From: JBGPIK01 sp041484845
GTDB lineage: Bacteria > Desulfobacterota > Binatia > UBA9968
NCBI GenBank assembly: GCA_041484845.1
Contig: JBGPIK010000002.1
Location: 1 to 58,313, forward strand
Length of the DNA: 58,313 nt
Direction of reading: 5' to 3'
Position numbers and translations under genes: made by a program. A model generated the notes under the pieces. It was not told where the DNA came from and made no database searches. It was given only the letters and a program-made list of their open reading frames with translations. Shown here piece by piece: positions 42,125 to 50,843 of this stretch; the stretch's first letter is position 1; each line of letters begins with the position of its first letter.

Positions 42125-45100
42125 ATGAACATATCCGGGCTGTTTATTCGCAGGCCGATTACGACCACGCTGGTGATGCTGGGTATTCTCATGTTCGGCA
42201 TCATGGCTTACAGGTCGCTTGCCGTCAGCGACCTGCCGACCGTTGACTTTCCCACCATTACCGTAAGCGCCAACTTGCCGGGCGCCAGTCCCGATACCAT
42301 GGCGTCATCGGTGGCGACGCCGCTAGAAAAAAACTTCTCGACCATAGCCGGCCTCGATTCAATGAGTTCGCAGAGTAGTTTGGGGCGGACTCAGATCACG
42401 TTGCAGTTTAGCTTGAGTCGAGACATCGATGCCGCCGCTCAAGACGTTCAGGCTCAGATCGCGCGCACGGCGCGCGATCTGCCGCCGAATATGCCAAGCC
42501 CTCCCTCTTATCGCAAAGTCAATCCGGCGAACAATTCGATATTGCTGTTGTCGTTGACCTCCGAAACGCTGCCTTTGTCGACGGTTGATGAATACGCGGA
42601 AACCATTTTGGCGCAGCGAATCTCAATGGTGAGCGGCGTTGCCCAAGTCGATGTGTTCGGATCCCAGAAATACGCCGTGCGGATACAGCTGGACCCGAAC
42701 AAGCTTGCGGCACGGCAGATCGGTATCGACGACGTAGTTAACGCAGTCCAGCGCGGCAACGTCGACCTGCCGGTGGGCATCTTAAACGCTCCCAACCGCG
42801 CTTACACTTTGGTTTCGGACGGGCAGCTCACTAATGCCGCGGGTTATAACTCGATGGTGGTGACCTACCGCAATGGCGCGCCCGTGCGTATTCAAGACAT
42901 CGGCGCGGCTGTGGATAGCGTGGAGAACCCCAGGATCGGCAGCTGGTTCAATAATAAAAGGGCCGTTGTCCTGGGAGTCCAGCGGCAGCCCGGGGCCAAT
43001 GTCGTCGAAGTTGTCGACGCCATCAAGGCGGTTCTTCCCTCCCTCCGCAGCCAAATTCCACAATCGATCAAACTGGAGGTGTTCTTCGACCGCACCGAGT
43101 CGATTCGGAAATCCGTGCACGACGTTCAGTTAACGCTGATCGGAACCATCGTTCTCGTTGTCCTGGTCATCTTTTTGTTCCTGCGCAATATTTCCGCGAC
43201 GGTGATTCCCAGCCTGGCGTTACCCATGTCGATCGTCGGCACCTTTGCCGTCATGTATCTGCTCAACTACAGCATGGATAATCTTTCGCTCATGGCGTTG
43301 ACCCTTGCCGTCGGTTTTGTCGTCGATGACGCCATCGTCGTGCTCGAAAATATCGTGCGCCACATGGAGGAAGGAGAGCTTCCTTACGATGCGGCGGTCA
43401 ACGGCGCTAAGGAGATTGGCTTTACGATCGTGTCTATGACGATCTCACTAGTGGCGGCTTTTATTCCGGTTCTGTTCATGAGCGGCATGCTCGGCAGGCT
43501 GCTGCGCGAGTTTGCGGTGACCATCTGCGTGGCGATTCTGGTTTCCGGATTTATTTCATTAACTTTGACTCCGATGCTTTGTAGCCGTTATCTCCGGCCG
43601 CCGGCCAGCGAGAAACACGGGCGGCTTTACAAGTTTCTCGGACGCTGCCTGGACGGGATGAACCGCGGCTATGACATTACACTCCAGTGGGTCATTAGAC
43701 ATCACGTGACGACAATGGCGGCCTCGCTGGTGGTATTGCTGGCTACCATCTATTTTTTCGGCCTGGTGCCCAAGGGCTTTATCCCAAGCGAGGACATCGA
43801 CCAGGTTTTGATTAACACCGAAGGCGCGCAGGGCGTCGCCTATGAACAGATGGTGAAATACCAGCAGCAGTTAGCCGATATCGTGGCCAAAGACCCAAAC
43901 GTCGAATCGTTCTACTCCGCCGTTGGTGTCGGTGGGGTGGGGCTGACGGGTAATACGGGGCGTATCTTTATGAAACTCAAGCCGCGGTCGGATCGGCCCC
44001 TAAGCGCAGACGGGATGATCCGCGAATTACGGCCAAAGCTGGCGCGCGTTCCCGGCGTTCGTGTGTCGCTCCAGAACCCGCCCGTGATCCGCGTTGGCGG
44101 CCGCCTCAGCCGCAGTTTGTACCAATTTACCTTACAGAGTCCCGACGCCTCAGAACTCTACCGTAGCGCCGCCCTCTTCGAGCAAAAGTTAAGCGCAAAT
44201 CCTGACTTCACCGACGTGGGAAGTGACTTACAGCTCAAGAATCCTCAGCTGAAAGTCGTGATCGACCGGGATAAGATGGCAACCATGGGGATAACCGCTC
44301 AAGGTATTTCGCCGCGCCAGGTAGAAGAGGCTTTTTGGAATGCCTACGCGACACGGCAGATTTCGACCATTAACACGCCGAACAATCAATATCAGGTGGT
44401 CTTAGAGCTCGATCCGAAGTTTCAAAATGACCCATCGGCGCTGTCGATGTTGTATATACGCTCCACGAGCGCGCAAGCCGCTACCGCCCAACCGATGGTT
44501 CCGTTGGGTGCCCTGGCAACGCTTCAGTACACCGTCGGTCCGCTGTCGGTCAATCATTCTGGGCAACTGCCGTCGGCGACGATATCTTTTAATCTCCGCG
44601 ACGGCGTGGCGTTGGGAGATGCCGTCGAGACAATCAATAACCTCGCGCGTGAGACATTGCCTGCGTCCATCAGCACGAGCTTCCAAGGCGCGGCTCAGGA
44701 GTTTCAATCTTCCGTCAAGAGCCTGTGGGTTTTGCTGGCTCTAGCGGTTTTTGTCGTTTATCTCGTTCTTGGTATCCTTTACGAGAGCTTCATCCATCCA
44801 CTCACGATACTTTCCGGTCTGCCTTCCGCGGGCTTGGGCGCGTTGATCGCGCTTTATTATTTTCACATGGACTTGAGCATTTATGCATTTGTCGGCTTGA
44901 TCATGCTTGTCGGTATAGTGAAAAAGAACGCGATCATGATGATCGACTTCGCCCTCGAAGGGCAACGCAATGAAGGTAAGAGCCCGGCGCAGGCGATTTA
45001 TGAAGGCGCTTTGGTGCGCTTCCGACCGATCATGATGACGACGATGGCGGCGATCGTTGGCGCGATACCGATTGCTCTTGGCTTGGGGGCCGGCGCCGAG

Positions 45101-45331
45101 GCACGTCAACCCCTGGGTATTGCCGTTGTCGGCGGACTCCTAGTCTCTCAAGTGCTCACGCTCTATATTACTCCGGTAGTTTATATCTATCTGGAAAAGT
45201 TCCAGGCGCAGATGATCGCCTTGCCCTCGAGAATTCGTGGTTTGGGCCGAGGTCGCTCGGTCGCGAGAGAAGAGCCGGTGATGAGTCCTAAGCTGACGGT
45301 GGAAAATCCCGAGTTGCACAAAATTCCGTAG
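42125..45331 (+). CDS. HAE-1 family RND efflux pump (MdtB/MdtC-like)
   Basis: The 1068-residue inner-membrane transporter has twelve predicted spans and two large periplasmic loops. TM1 lies at about 13-31; the proton-relay Asp pair is in LAVGFVVDDAIVVLEN (about 397-412). The MPSPPSYRKVNPANNSILLLSLTS region and the last-half GLIMLVGIVKKNAIMMIDFALE are typical of the MdtBC type. GGGGAG precedes the ATG. With TolC and MFP it makes a complete drug or solvent exporter; the substrate is not predictable. Confidence 0.94.
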   Translation: MNISGLFIRRPITTTLVMLGILMFGIMAYRSLAVSDLPTVDFPTITVSANLPGASPDTMASSVATPLEKNFSTIAGLDSMSSQSSLGRTQITLQFSLSRDIDAAAQDVQAQIARTARDLPPNMPSPPSYRKVNPANNSILLLSLTSETLPLSTVDEYAETILAQRISMVSGVAQVDVFGSQKYAVRIQLDPNKLAARQIGIDDVVNAVQRGNVDLPVGILNAPNRAYTLVSDGQLTNAAGYNSMVVTYRNGAPVRIQDIGAAVDSVENPRIGSWFNNKRAVVLGVQRQPGANVVEVVDAIKAVLPSLRSQIPQSIKLEVFFDRTESIRKSVHDVQLTLIGTIVLVVLVIFLFLRNISATVIPSLALPMSIVGTFAVMYLLNYSMDNLSLMALTLAVGFVVDDAIVVLENIVRHMEEGELPYDAAVNGAKEIGFTIVSMTISLVAAFIPVLFMSGMLGRLLREFAVTICVAILVSGFISLTLTPMLCSRYLRPPASEKHGRLYKFLGRCLDGMNRGYDITLQWVIRHHVTTMAASLVVLLATIYFFGLVPKGFIPSEDIDQVLINTEGAQGVAYEQMVKYQQQLADIVAKDPNVESFYSAVGVGGVGLTGNTGRIFMKLKPRSDRPLSADGMIRELRPKLARVPGVRVSLQNPPVIRVGGRLSRSLYQFTLQSPDASELYRSAALFEQKLSANPDFTDVGSDLQLKNPQLKVVIDRDKMATMGITAQGISPRQVEEAFWNAYATRQISTINTPNNQYQVVLELDPKFQNDPSALSMLYIRSTSAQAATAQPMVPLGALATLQYTVGPLSVNHSGQLPSATISFNLRDGVALGDAVETINNLARETLPASISTSFQGAAQEFQSSVKSLWVLLALAVFVVYLVLGILYESFIHPLTILSGLPSAGLGALIALYYFHMDLSIYAFVGLIMLVGIVKKNAIMMIDFALEGQRNEGKSPAQAIYEGALVRFRPIMMTTMAAIVGAIPIALGLGAGAEARQPLGIAVVGGLLVSQVLTLYITPVVYIYLEKFQAQMIALPSRIRGLGRGRSVAREEPVMSPKLTVENPELHKIP

Positions 45332-45365
45332 CGCCTTCAAGCTCACCCGATATTTGTTCCGGGCT

Positions 45366-45406
45366 CAAGGGGCCGAGGGTTTCATTTGAAACTCATCGCC
45401 CCTTTG
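45366..45406 (+). terminator. Hairpin after the RND operon, possible terminator
   Basis: CAAGGGGC and GCCCCTTTG form the outer stem, with GTTTC/GAAAC inside. Only three T residues follow, so it is a weak terminator or mRNA 3'-end element. Confidence 0.4.
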
Positions 45407-45440
45407 CGCATTTATAGCACCGGCAGCAACCCATGTTAGA

Positions 45441-46574
45441 ATGGTTAAAATGAAAAAATATTGGCCGATCGCTCTCGCGTCGATCGCGGTGGGCGCTGCA
45501 ATCGGTTACGGCATGTGGACTCAAAGGTTCGTCGGCCGCTTTGCCGCAGAAGAGGAGATTCGAGTCAAAGTCGCAGCCGCAAAGAAAATCAAATCACCGG
45601 GGGTTATCGAAACAGTGGGTCAACTTCAGGCCGGCAGAGAAACGGATGTGATTTCGCTTCTCCCCGGCGTTCTGAAGGATGTTCGCGTTAAAATCGGTGA
45701 CGCCGTAAAAACGGGAGAAGTAGTGGCGCTGCTTCAAGCGACGGAACTCATTGAACGCGGGCGCATGAACGAGATCGCGGTCAAAGCGGCTGCCGCCGAT
45801 CTGCAGGACGTGAGGAGCCAGCTTGAGAATACCGAGAAAAAGCTCGCCATGACTCGCGATGCATACCGTAAAGATCTCATAGCTCGACGGGACATGGAAG
45901 AGATGGAAATGCTGGCCGACACTGCCCAGGCTGAAAAAGAACGGGCTCAGGCCCGGCTGGCGCAAGGGGAGGCCGCGTTGGCGCAGACGCGTTATCTACT
46001 AAGCCTAACCCGGATCGTGGCGCCTGTGACCGGAGTCGTTACGGGTCGAATTGCGGAGCCCGGCGCGTCGGTTGCGGCTTCTGCGGTTATAATGTCAGTT
46101 GCCGACCCAGCGATTATGCGTGTCGTGATTAAATTACCGGCGGCCGAAGCGCGCCTGGTGCATCCTGGCGGTGGGGTGACAGTTCGCGTTCCGGCTTTGC
46201 CGGGAAAAGTTTTCGACGGGTCCGTGTCTCACATCAAAATGGCCGTGGAAGGCGAGGGCAATACATCGACAGCGGAAATCGAACTGCGCAATACCGACGG
46301 CGCGCTCAAGCCCGCTATGGAAGCTCTCATTTCCATGCCGCTTGACGAAGAACGCGAGCTAATTATGATTCCGTATGCGGCGGTATTCGAACTCCAGGAG
46401 AAGCATTGCGTCTACGTGATCGAAGATCAAAGGGCAAGGCTAAGGAGCGTTACGACGGGAGCACAAAAATCAGGCGACATCGTCGTTACTACTAATTTGG
46501 CAGAGGGGGAGAAGGTTGCAGTAACGGGGCAGAGTAAACTTCGGACCGGTAGTTATGTTCGCATCGTTGAATAA
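45441..46574 (+). CDS. Additional MFP/HlyD-type adaptor
   Basis: The 377-residue protein has an N-terminal anchor (7-26, IALASIAVGAAIGYGM), a lipoyl half (GQLQAGRETDVISLLPGVLKDVRVKIGDAVKTGEVVALLQ), a coiled-coil hairpin (about 105-175) and a barrel domain with VTGVVTGRIAEPGASV. It lies 110 bases after the pump gene on the same strand but has no pump partner of its own, so it may serve the same RND pump or one elsewhere. The ATG at 45441 has no strong site; an internal Met at codon 4 is possible. Confidence 0.85.
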   Translation: MVKMKKYWPIALASIAVGAAIGYGMWTQRFVGRFAAEEEIRVKVAAAKKIKSPGVIETVGQLQAGRETDVISLLPGVLKDVRVKIGDAVKTGEVVALLQATELIERGRMNEIAVKAAAADLQDVRSQLENTEKKLAMTRDAYRKDLIARRDMEEMEMLADTAQAEKERAQARLAQGEAALAQTRYLLSLTRIVAPVTGVVTGRIAEPGASVAASAVIMSVADPAIMRVVIKLPAAEARLVHPGGGVTVRVPALPGKVFDGSVSHIKMAVEGEGNTSTAEIELRNTDGALKPAMEALISMPLDEERELIMIPYAAVFELQEKHCVYVIEDQRARLRSVTTGAQKSGDIVVTTNLAEGEKVAVTGQSKLRTGSYVRIVE

Positions 46575-46657
46575 TGGCTGCTGAGAGCAGCGCAAGGCAC
46601 GGCACGCAACCGTACCGCAGCGTGGACTCAGGGTCCCGTAGTCCAGTTAGCTTTTAG

Positions 46658-48610
46658 TTACCACTGAAACGGATTTAAAAGTTTGCTGAGGCTTTCCGCA
46701 TCCTCTCTCAGCCTATCGAAGACGCCCTTGTTTTCTTCGTCGCCGAACGTGGGCGTGCCTTTTATCTCACTCGATTTGGCAACTGCCGTTGCCACAGGTT
46801 GCGAAGGTCCTTTAATGAGCGCTTTTGGGACTTCTCGCACTCCTGAATCTTCCGGTTTGTCGCCCGGGGCCTTTTTATCCTGCTCGGTCGCTTCTGGACC
46901 TGAAGTCGCTTTGTCTTGTGTTGGAACCTCTGCCGGCGAGAGGAACAACGGCCCCTTTTCAATAGCTACTTTGGGTTCCAATTCCACTTTTTGCGTGGCT
47001 TCGGGCTTGCGCGCGCTGGGTTGAGCAGTAGCTTGGGAAACAGGCGGAGCAATAAACTTTGCCGGCTCCACTCCCTGCGATTGGAGTTTTTGATCGATAG
47101 CGCCCAATAATCCACTGCCGGTAGCGGTTTGTGTCGGTTCGGGCGTGGCGTTCGCCTTTGCCGCAGCCCGCGCCTGCGCGGCTGCTATATCTTTGAATAT
47201 CTGACCGGCTTCGGGAGTCGCGGGGACGGCCTCGGCAGCCTTACCGTCCTTTTTCAGACCTGAATCAATCCGACCGAGCAGTTCCGATGTGTCGGAAGGC
47301 GCAGGAGGAGGTTCGTCGACTTTCGGCAGGTCGATAGGCGGCGGGGTCAAAGCCGCCGTTTGCACCGCCGCGTCGACTCCCTTTGCCCTCAAAGAATCAT
47401 CGATCCGCTGCACCAATTGAACGTTGTTCGCGCCGTCGATGGGCTTTTTCGGCTGCGGCTCTTTGCCAGCAAACGGATTGAGCCCGTGCCAGATGCTGGC
47501 GAGAACGCCGGGCGACTCTTGCTTGTTCTCGGCCGCTTTCCTCTTGGCCAGCTGTTCTATGGTCGTATCGTTCGAATTGCTTTTCTGTGCCACGGTGTTT
47601 TTATCGCTGTCGGAGGACGAAAATGGATTGATTTTGTCGACGACGCGGCGAAACATGCCCTTTTCCGATCCCGGTTCTTCATAGACCATTTCGGTCTTGG
47701 CGACGAGATTCTCGGCTTCTTTAGGCTTGCCGGTTTTAGTGTCGCTGTTTTCCTGGGCCACGGCTATGCTCGGCCGGCGGTCACGCATGAGCAGCATCGC
47801 GAGCGGATCTTGTTTTTCTTTTTCAATTTGGGCGAGCTGAGATTTGGCTTGGGGGGTAAACGAATTATCCGGGTAATGCTGGATCAAAGCTTCGTAAGCC
47901 AACGCAGCCTTGACGTTGTTCTTTTCTTTCCTGTAGCTCTCGCCCAAGAAAAACAAGCTCTTTGCCGCGGCGGCCGTTCCTCGATATCGCCGTACGATCT
48001 CTTCGAAACGGTCACGGGCCGCAGGATACTTTTCTTGCTGGAGATAAAATTGCGCAATATTAAAATCATGTTCGGCAAGATAGCCGTTGCACTTGGCGAG
48101 CTTCTCTTTCGCGTCCGCGACGTACGGTGATTTGGGATATTTTGCCAGAACCCCTTCGAAATAACCTTTGGCGATTTCCGTGTTCTTCTGATCCCGGTCG
48201 GTGGTCGTGAACTGATCGAAGTAGGACTGCCCGAGTCGATAGGTCACAAATGCTATATTTTCATTACTCGGATGCATCGACTCAAATTCTTTGAAAGCAT
48301 TGATCGCTTCCGGAAACTGCTCATTGAGATAATAAGCGTCGGCGAGTTGCAGTTCAGTTTGCGTGAGTAGGGGACTGAACGGGTAATCGCTTTTAATCTT
48401 GGTGAAATTATCGATCGCGCGCGTGTATCTCTTATCTTTGAAATAGCGCATGCCTTCGTCGAAAAGCGCCTCGGCCGTCGGATCCGGCTTCTTCACGGAA
48501 CTGGACCATGGAAGAGATGGCAACGAAGGCAAAGAAGGAAGTGGAATTGATGAGCAGCCCGCCACCCACAAACCGCACCCCAGCCAAAGCAGCATGGATT
48601 TTAACTTCAT
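46658..48610 (-). CDS. bamD: BamD outer-membrane assembly lipoprotein with long C-terminal extension
   Basis: The N-terminal 265 residues are BamD: lipobox VAGC (Cys19), an SLPSLPSLPW linker, then five TPR units from DEGMRYFKDKRYTRAIDNF to AYEALIQHYPDNSF. BamD is the essential lipoprotein of the BAM complex. The usual protein is about 240-280 residues; this one has 650. The added 380 residues are Pro/Ala/Lys-rich and contain three NPF words (328-330, 378-380, 647-649) and three LLxxID motifs (399, 444, 501). The last NPF closes the chain as NPFQW. A sigma-70 promoter lies just upstream. Confidence 0.88.
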   Translation of the reverse strand: MKLKSMLLWLGCGLWVAGCSSIPLPSLPSLPSLPWSSSVKKPDPTAEALFDEGMRYFKDKRYTRAIDNFTKIKSDYPFSPLLTQTELQLADAYYLNEQFPEAINAFKEFESMHPSNENIAFVTYRLGQSYFDQFTTTDRDQKNTEIAKGYFEGVLAKYPKSPYVADAKEKLAKCNGYLAEHDFNIAQFYLQQEKYPAARDRFEEIVRRYRGTAAAAKSLFFLGESYRKEKNNVKAALAYEALIQHYPDNSFTPQAKSQLAQIEKEKQDPLAMLLMRDRRPSIAVAQENSDTKTGKPKEAENLVAKTEMVYEEPGSEKGMFRRVVDKINPFSSSDSDKNTVAQKSNSNDTTIEQLAKRKAAENKQESPGVLASIWHGLNPFAGKEPQPKKPIDGANNVQLVQRIDDSLRAKGVDAAVQTAALTPPPIDLPKVDEPPPAPSDTSELLGRIDSGLKKDGKAAEAVPATPEAGQIFKDIAAAQARAAAKANATPEPTQTATGSGLLGAIDQKLQSQGVEPAKFIAPPVSQATAQPSARKPEATQKVELEPKVAIEKGPLFLSPAEVPTQDKATSGPEATEQDKKAPGDKPEDSGVREVPKALIKGPSQPVATAVAKSSEIKGTPTFGDEENKGVFDRLREDAESLSKLLNPFQW

Positions 48611-48641
48611 AATGGGTACCTAACTTCGGTGATTTAAGCGG

Positions 48642-48669
48642 ATAATATACTTTTACCCACACGAGTCAA
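48642..48669 (-). promoter_or_regulatory. Sigma-70-type promoter of bamD
   Basis: On the minus strand TTGACT (48669-48664), a 16-base spacer and TATTAT (48647-48642) form a good housekeeping promoter. Transcription would start near 48635, about 25 bases before the ATG of bamD. Confidence 0.6.
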
Positions 48670-48747
48670 GACAAATATGCGGGTCATTGCAGAGGAGCGG
48701 CCTCGGGAATAATGGGCCGGACTCGAGCCGGAATTCAATCCGCCGCA

Positions 48748-49491
48748 TCAGTCGATTGGCTTGTGCGTGGCAATAGCGGATTGTATCGACGGTTTTCGGT
48801 ATAACGTAAACAATTCGCGGACAATCGTCGCAGCGTCGTTTAAAGGGCGCACCTTGCTACCCGGTGCGTTTGTCCAATGCACAGGGATTTCTTTGATTGC
48901 ATAACCGAGACCCATCGCGATGATTAAGATCTCAACGTCGAAGGAAAACGTATCGATGGTCGCGCGCGCGAAAATCTCTCTCGCCGCGGCTTTGGTAAAA
49001 CACTTGAATCCGCACTGGGTGTCCTTGAAGGGCAATGAGAATAACGCTCTTATGAGCCTGTTGAAACCTCTACCGATCGCCTCTCTGGCCCAACTTTGGC
49101 GGCGCGCGATGATTGAGTTCGGATGTCGCCGGGATGCGATTACGACCGCAAAGCCGCGCGTCAATTCCGCCAGCGCCAAATCGATTTCTTCGACCGGTGT
49201 CGAAAGATCGGCGTCGGTGAAAAGAACGGCATCGCCTTTTGCCATCGTCATTCCCTCGCGGACGGCGAATCCCTTGCCGTGGTTTACGGGCAACGAGCGT
49301 AGCACGATGCGGCTGTTCGTGACGGCCATCTTACGGACCTTTTCCGCGGTGGAGTCCGTCGAGCCGTCGTCGATCACAATAACTTCGTAGTGTAAAAAAT
49401 TTCGCTCGAGATGGGCGGCCAACTTCTCGATCGTAAGCTCGATGCGCGCGTCTTCGTTGTACGCGGGAACGACGACGGATACTGAGTTCAA
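48748..49491 (-). CDS. Family 2 glycosyltransferase, dolichyl/polyprenyl-phosphate type
   Basis: The 247-residue enzyme has the GT-A core SVVVPAYNEDARIE, DDGSTDST and the metal motif FTDADLSTP, plus LFSLPFKDTQCGFKCFTKAAARE, which is typical of DPG/polyprenyl-phosphate-glucose synthases. No C-terminal membrane spans are present, so it is a soluble or peripheral form. The start is TTG at 49491 with AGGGGC just upstream; no ATG fits. It is transcribed alone, downstream of nothing obvious. The polyprenyl-phosphate sugar it makes is inferred. Confidence 0.85.
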   Translation of the reverse strand: MNSVSVVVPAYNEDARIELTIEKLAAHLERNFLHYEVIVIDDGSTDSTAEKVRKMAVTNSRIVLRSLPVNHGKGFAVREGMTMAKGDAVLFTDADLSTPVEEIDLALAELTRGFAVVIASRRHPNSIIARRQSWAREAIGRGFNRLIRALFSLPFKDTQCGFKCFTKAAAREIFARATIDTFSFDVEILIIAMGLGYAIKEIPVHWTNAPGSKVRPLNDAATIVRELFTLYRKPSIQSAIATHKPID

Positions 49492-49593
49492 GTTCGCCCC
49501 TGGTCTAATCGATGCGCTGCATTTTCACGCGTTGGAAGCGGAACGTCGAAGATTCCATCATCCTTTTGTTACTCTATGAATCGCTACGGGTTC

Positions 49594-49822
49594 ATTCCCC
49601 GTAGCTTGGTGCGTAATGGCGATTTCTGGTCTTCTCAAAGTCCGTCATTCCCGCATGCTTTTAGCGGGAATCCAGGTGAAACTCTGACCCATTCGACTGG
49701 GGCTCAGGGTCGTGGTGAGCAAAGTCCAACCATGACTGGAGCCCCGATAAAAACATTCGAGGGTGACAACCTTGGTAGAATCTATCATAAAGGATTCTCT
49801 ATTCCCCGCAGCTTGCCGCGGC
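49594..49822. repeat. Cluster of several REP-like repeat families
   Basis: The gap 49492-49877 holds no gene but several short repeats: ATTCCCCGTAGCTTGGTGCG at 49594-49613 and its relative ATTCCCCGCAGCTTGCCGCG at 49801-49820; a hairpin ATTCCCGC/GCGGGAAT at 49647-49671; and a CATTCGACTGGGGCTCAGGG word near 49690. These match common intergenic repeat types of environmental bacteria. Confidence 0.6.
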
Positions 49823-49877
49823 GTAGTTCATTCGGCGCCGTCGGCATCGCGGCGCGAGCGCTTTCTGAGTTGTGCAA

Positions 49878-50348
49878 TCACCGCTCGGAGTCTGATTTAA
49901 GGGGCGGCAGAATTTTCAACGTGGCCTGTGTTTGATTCGAACGAAAAATAAACGGCCACACCGGAGGAAAGGCGAGATAGGCTGTGCTCTCCAACGCTGA
50001 GTAAACGGGCTCTCGCGGCGGTCCCTTATCATCGTGAATAATGACTGCATAAACACCCGGCGGCAGGTTGGGAATGCGGAACTGCAAAATCTTATCTTCG
50101 ATCCAGGTGAGCTCTTCGCCGGAAATTCCCTCGCTTTGCGGTTTGGCTCCGAGCAGCTTAAGCTCAGACCATTCCATGACATGACCGGCGATTTCCACTC
50201 GAGGCCAGCCGACGAGATATTCCATTGACAGACTTACCAGAGTGCCCGGTGCGCCTTCGCGCGGTTGCATTTGGGTCACACGCGGCGCGCAGGAGGCGAT
50301 TGCAAGCAAGAACGCGATAGTCAAAATCCGCCGCCCGTTTTGTTTCAT
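49878..50348 (-). CDS. Small lipoprotein with IPT/TIG-like domain
   Basis: The 156-residue product has a lipoprotein signal with Cys20 (LLAIASC), followed by MQPREGAPGTLVSLSMEYLVGWPRVEIAGH, the strand pattern of an IPT/TIG immunoglobulin-like fold, and ILQFRIPNLPPGVYAVIIHD, its second sheet. A short proline-rich end follows. No family name is certain. It is transcribed alone toward the repeat cluster. Confidence 0.7.
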   Translation of the reverse strand: MKQNGRRILTIAFLLAIASCAPRVTQMQPREGAPGTLVSLSMEYLVGWPRVEIAGHVMEWSELKLLGAKPQSEGISGEELTWIEDKILQFRIPNLPPGVYAVIIHDDKGPPREPVYSALESTAYLAFPPVWPFIFRSNQTQATLKILPPLKSDSER

Positions 50349-50843
50349 GCGTGTAGAAAATACACAAACAACCGGGTACGCACAATGATAGACGATTTAC
50401 AAAATGAGTTGCCGCGTCGGGTGAGAACATCGTATAATTCGGCGACACCTGTATAGATCGGTCTCACTTTGGAGCGGCATGATGACTAGCAACAGATGCA
50501 GGTTTCGAGTTGACGGAGTGCTCTCGAAGTAATGTTAGAACAACGAGAAAAAAGCGCTAAAGCAACCGGTCAATATGGACCGGAACAAATGGACATATGC
50601 GGATGTCTAAAGGCCGGTTTTTGGGCAAAAAACTTATCTTCTAAGACTATTGTCTTAAGTTCATGGCCGTATTTAATGCCAAGCTGCGAAAATTAATACC
50701 TAAGGTCTATTGTTGCCGATAATTAGTTAAAGTAAAAACATTCAAGCGCATTACGCCCGGTTCCAAAGGCTTATACGCGAGTGCAGTAGTGGGGGGCGTA
50801 AAGCGATATTAAAGAAAGAAGGAATTCGTTGAAGGAGGCGCAG
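50349..50843 (+). promoter_or_regulatory. Regulatory region ahead of the large porin gene
   Basis: This gap of about 490 bases has no gene but several inverted repeats: CCGGTC-AATATG-GACCGG at 50566-50583 and TAAGAC-TATT-GTCTTA at 50642-50657. Both are candidate operators or RNA stems for the porin. No named riboswitch class is recognisable. Confidence 0.45.

Noticed and set aside
49925..49945. GATTCGAA word considered as a tRNA T-arm
   Set aside because: No acceptor, D or anticodon stems can be built around it and it is inside the IPT-like lipoprotein gene.
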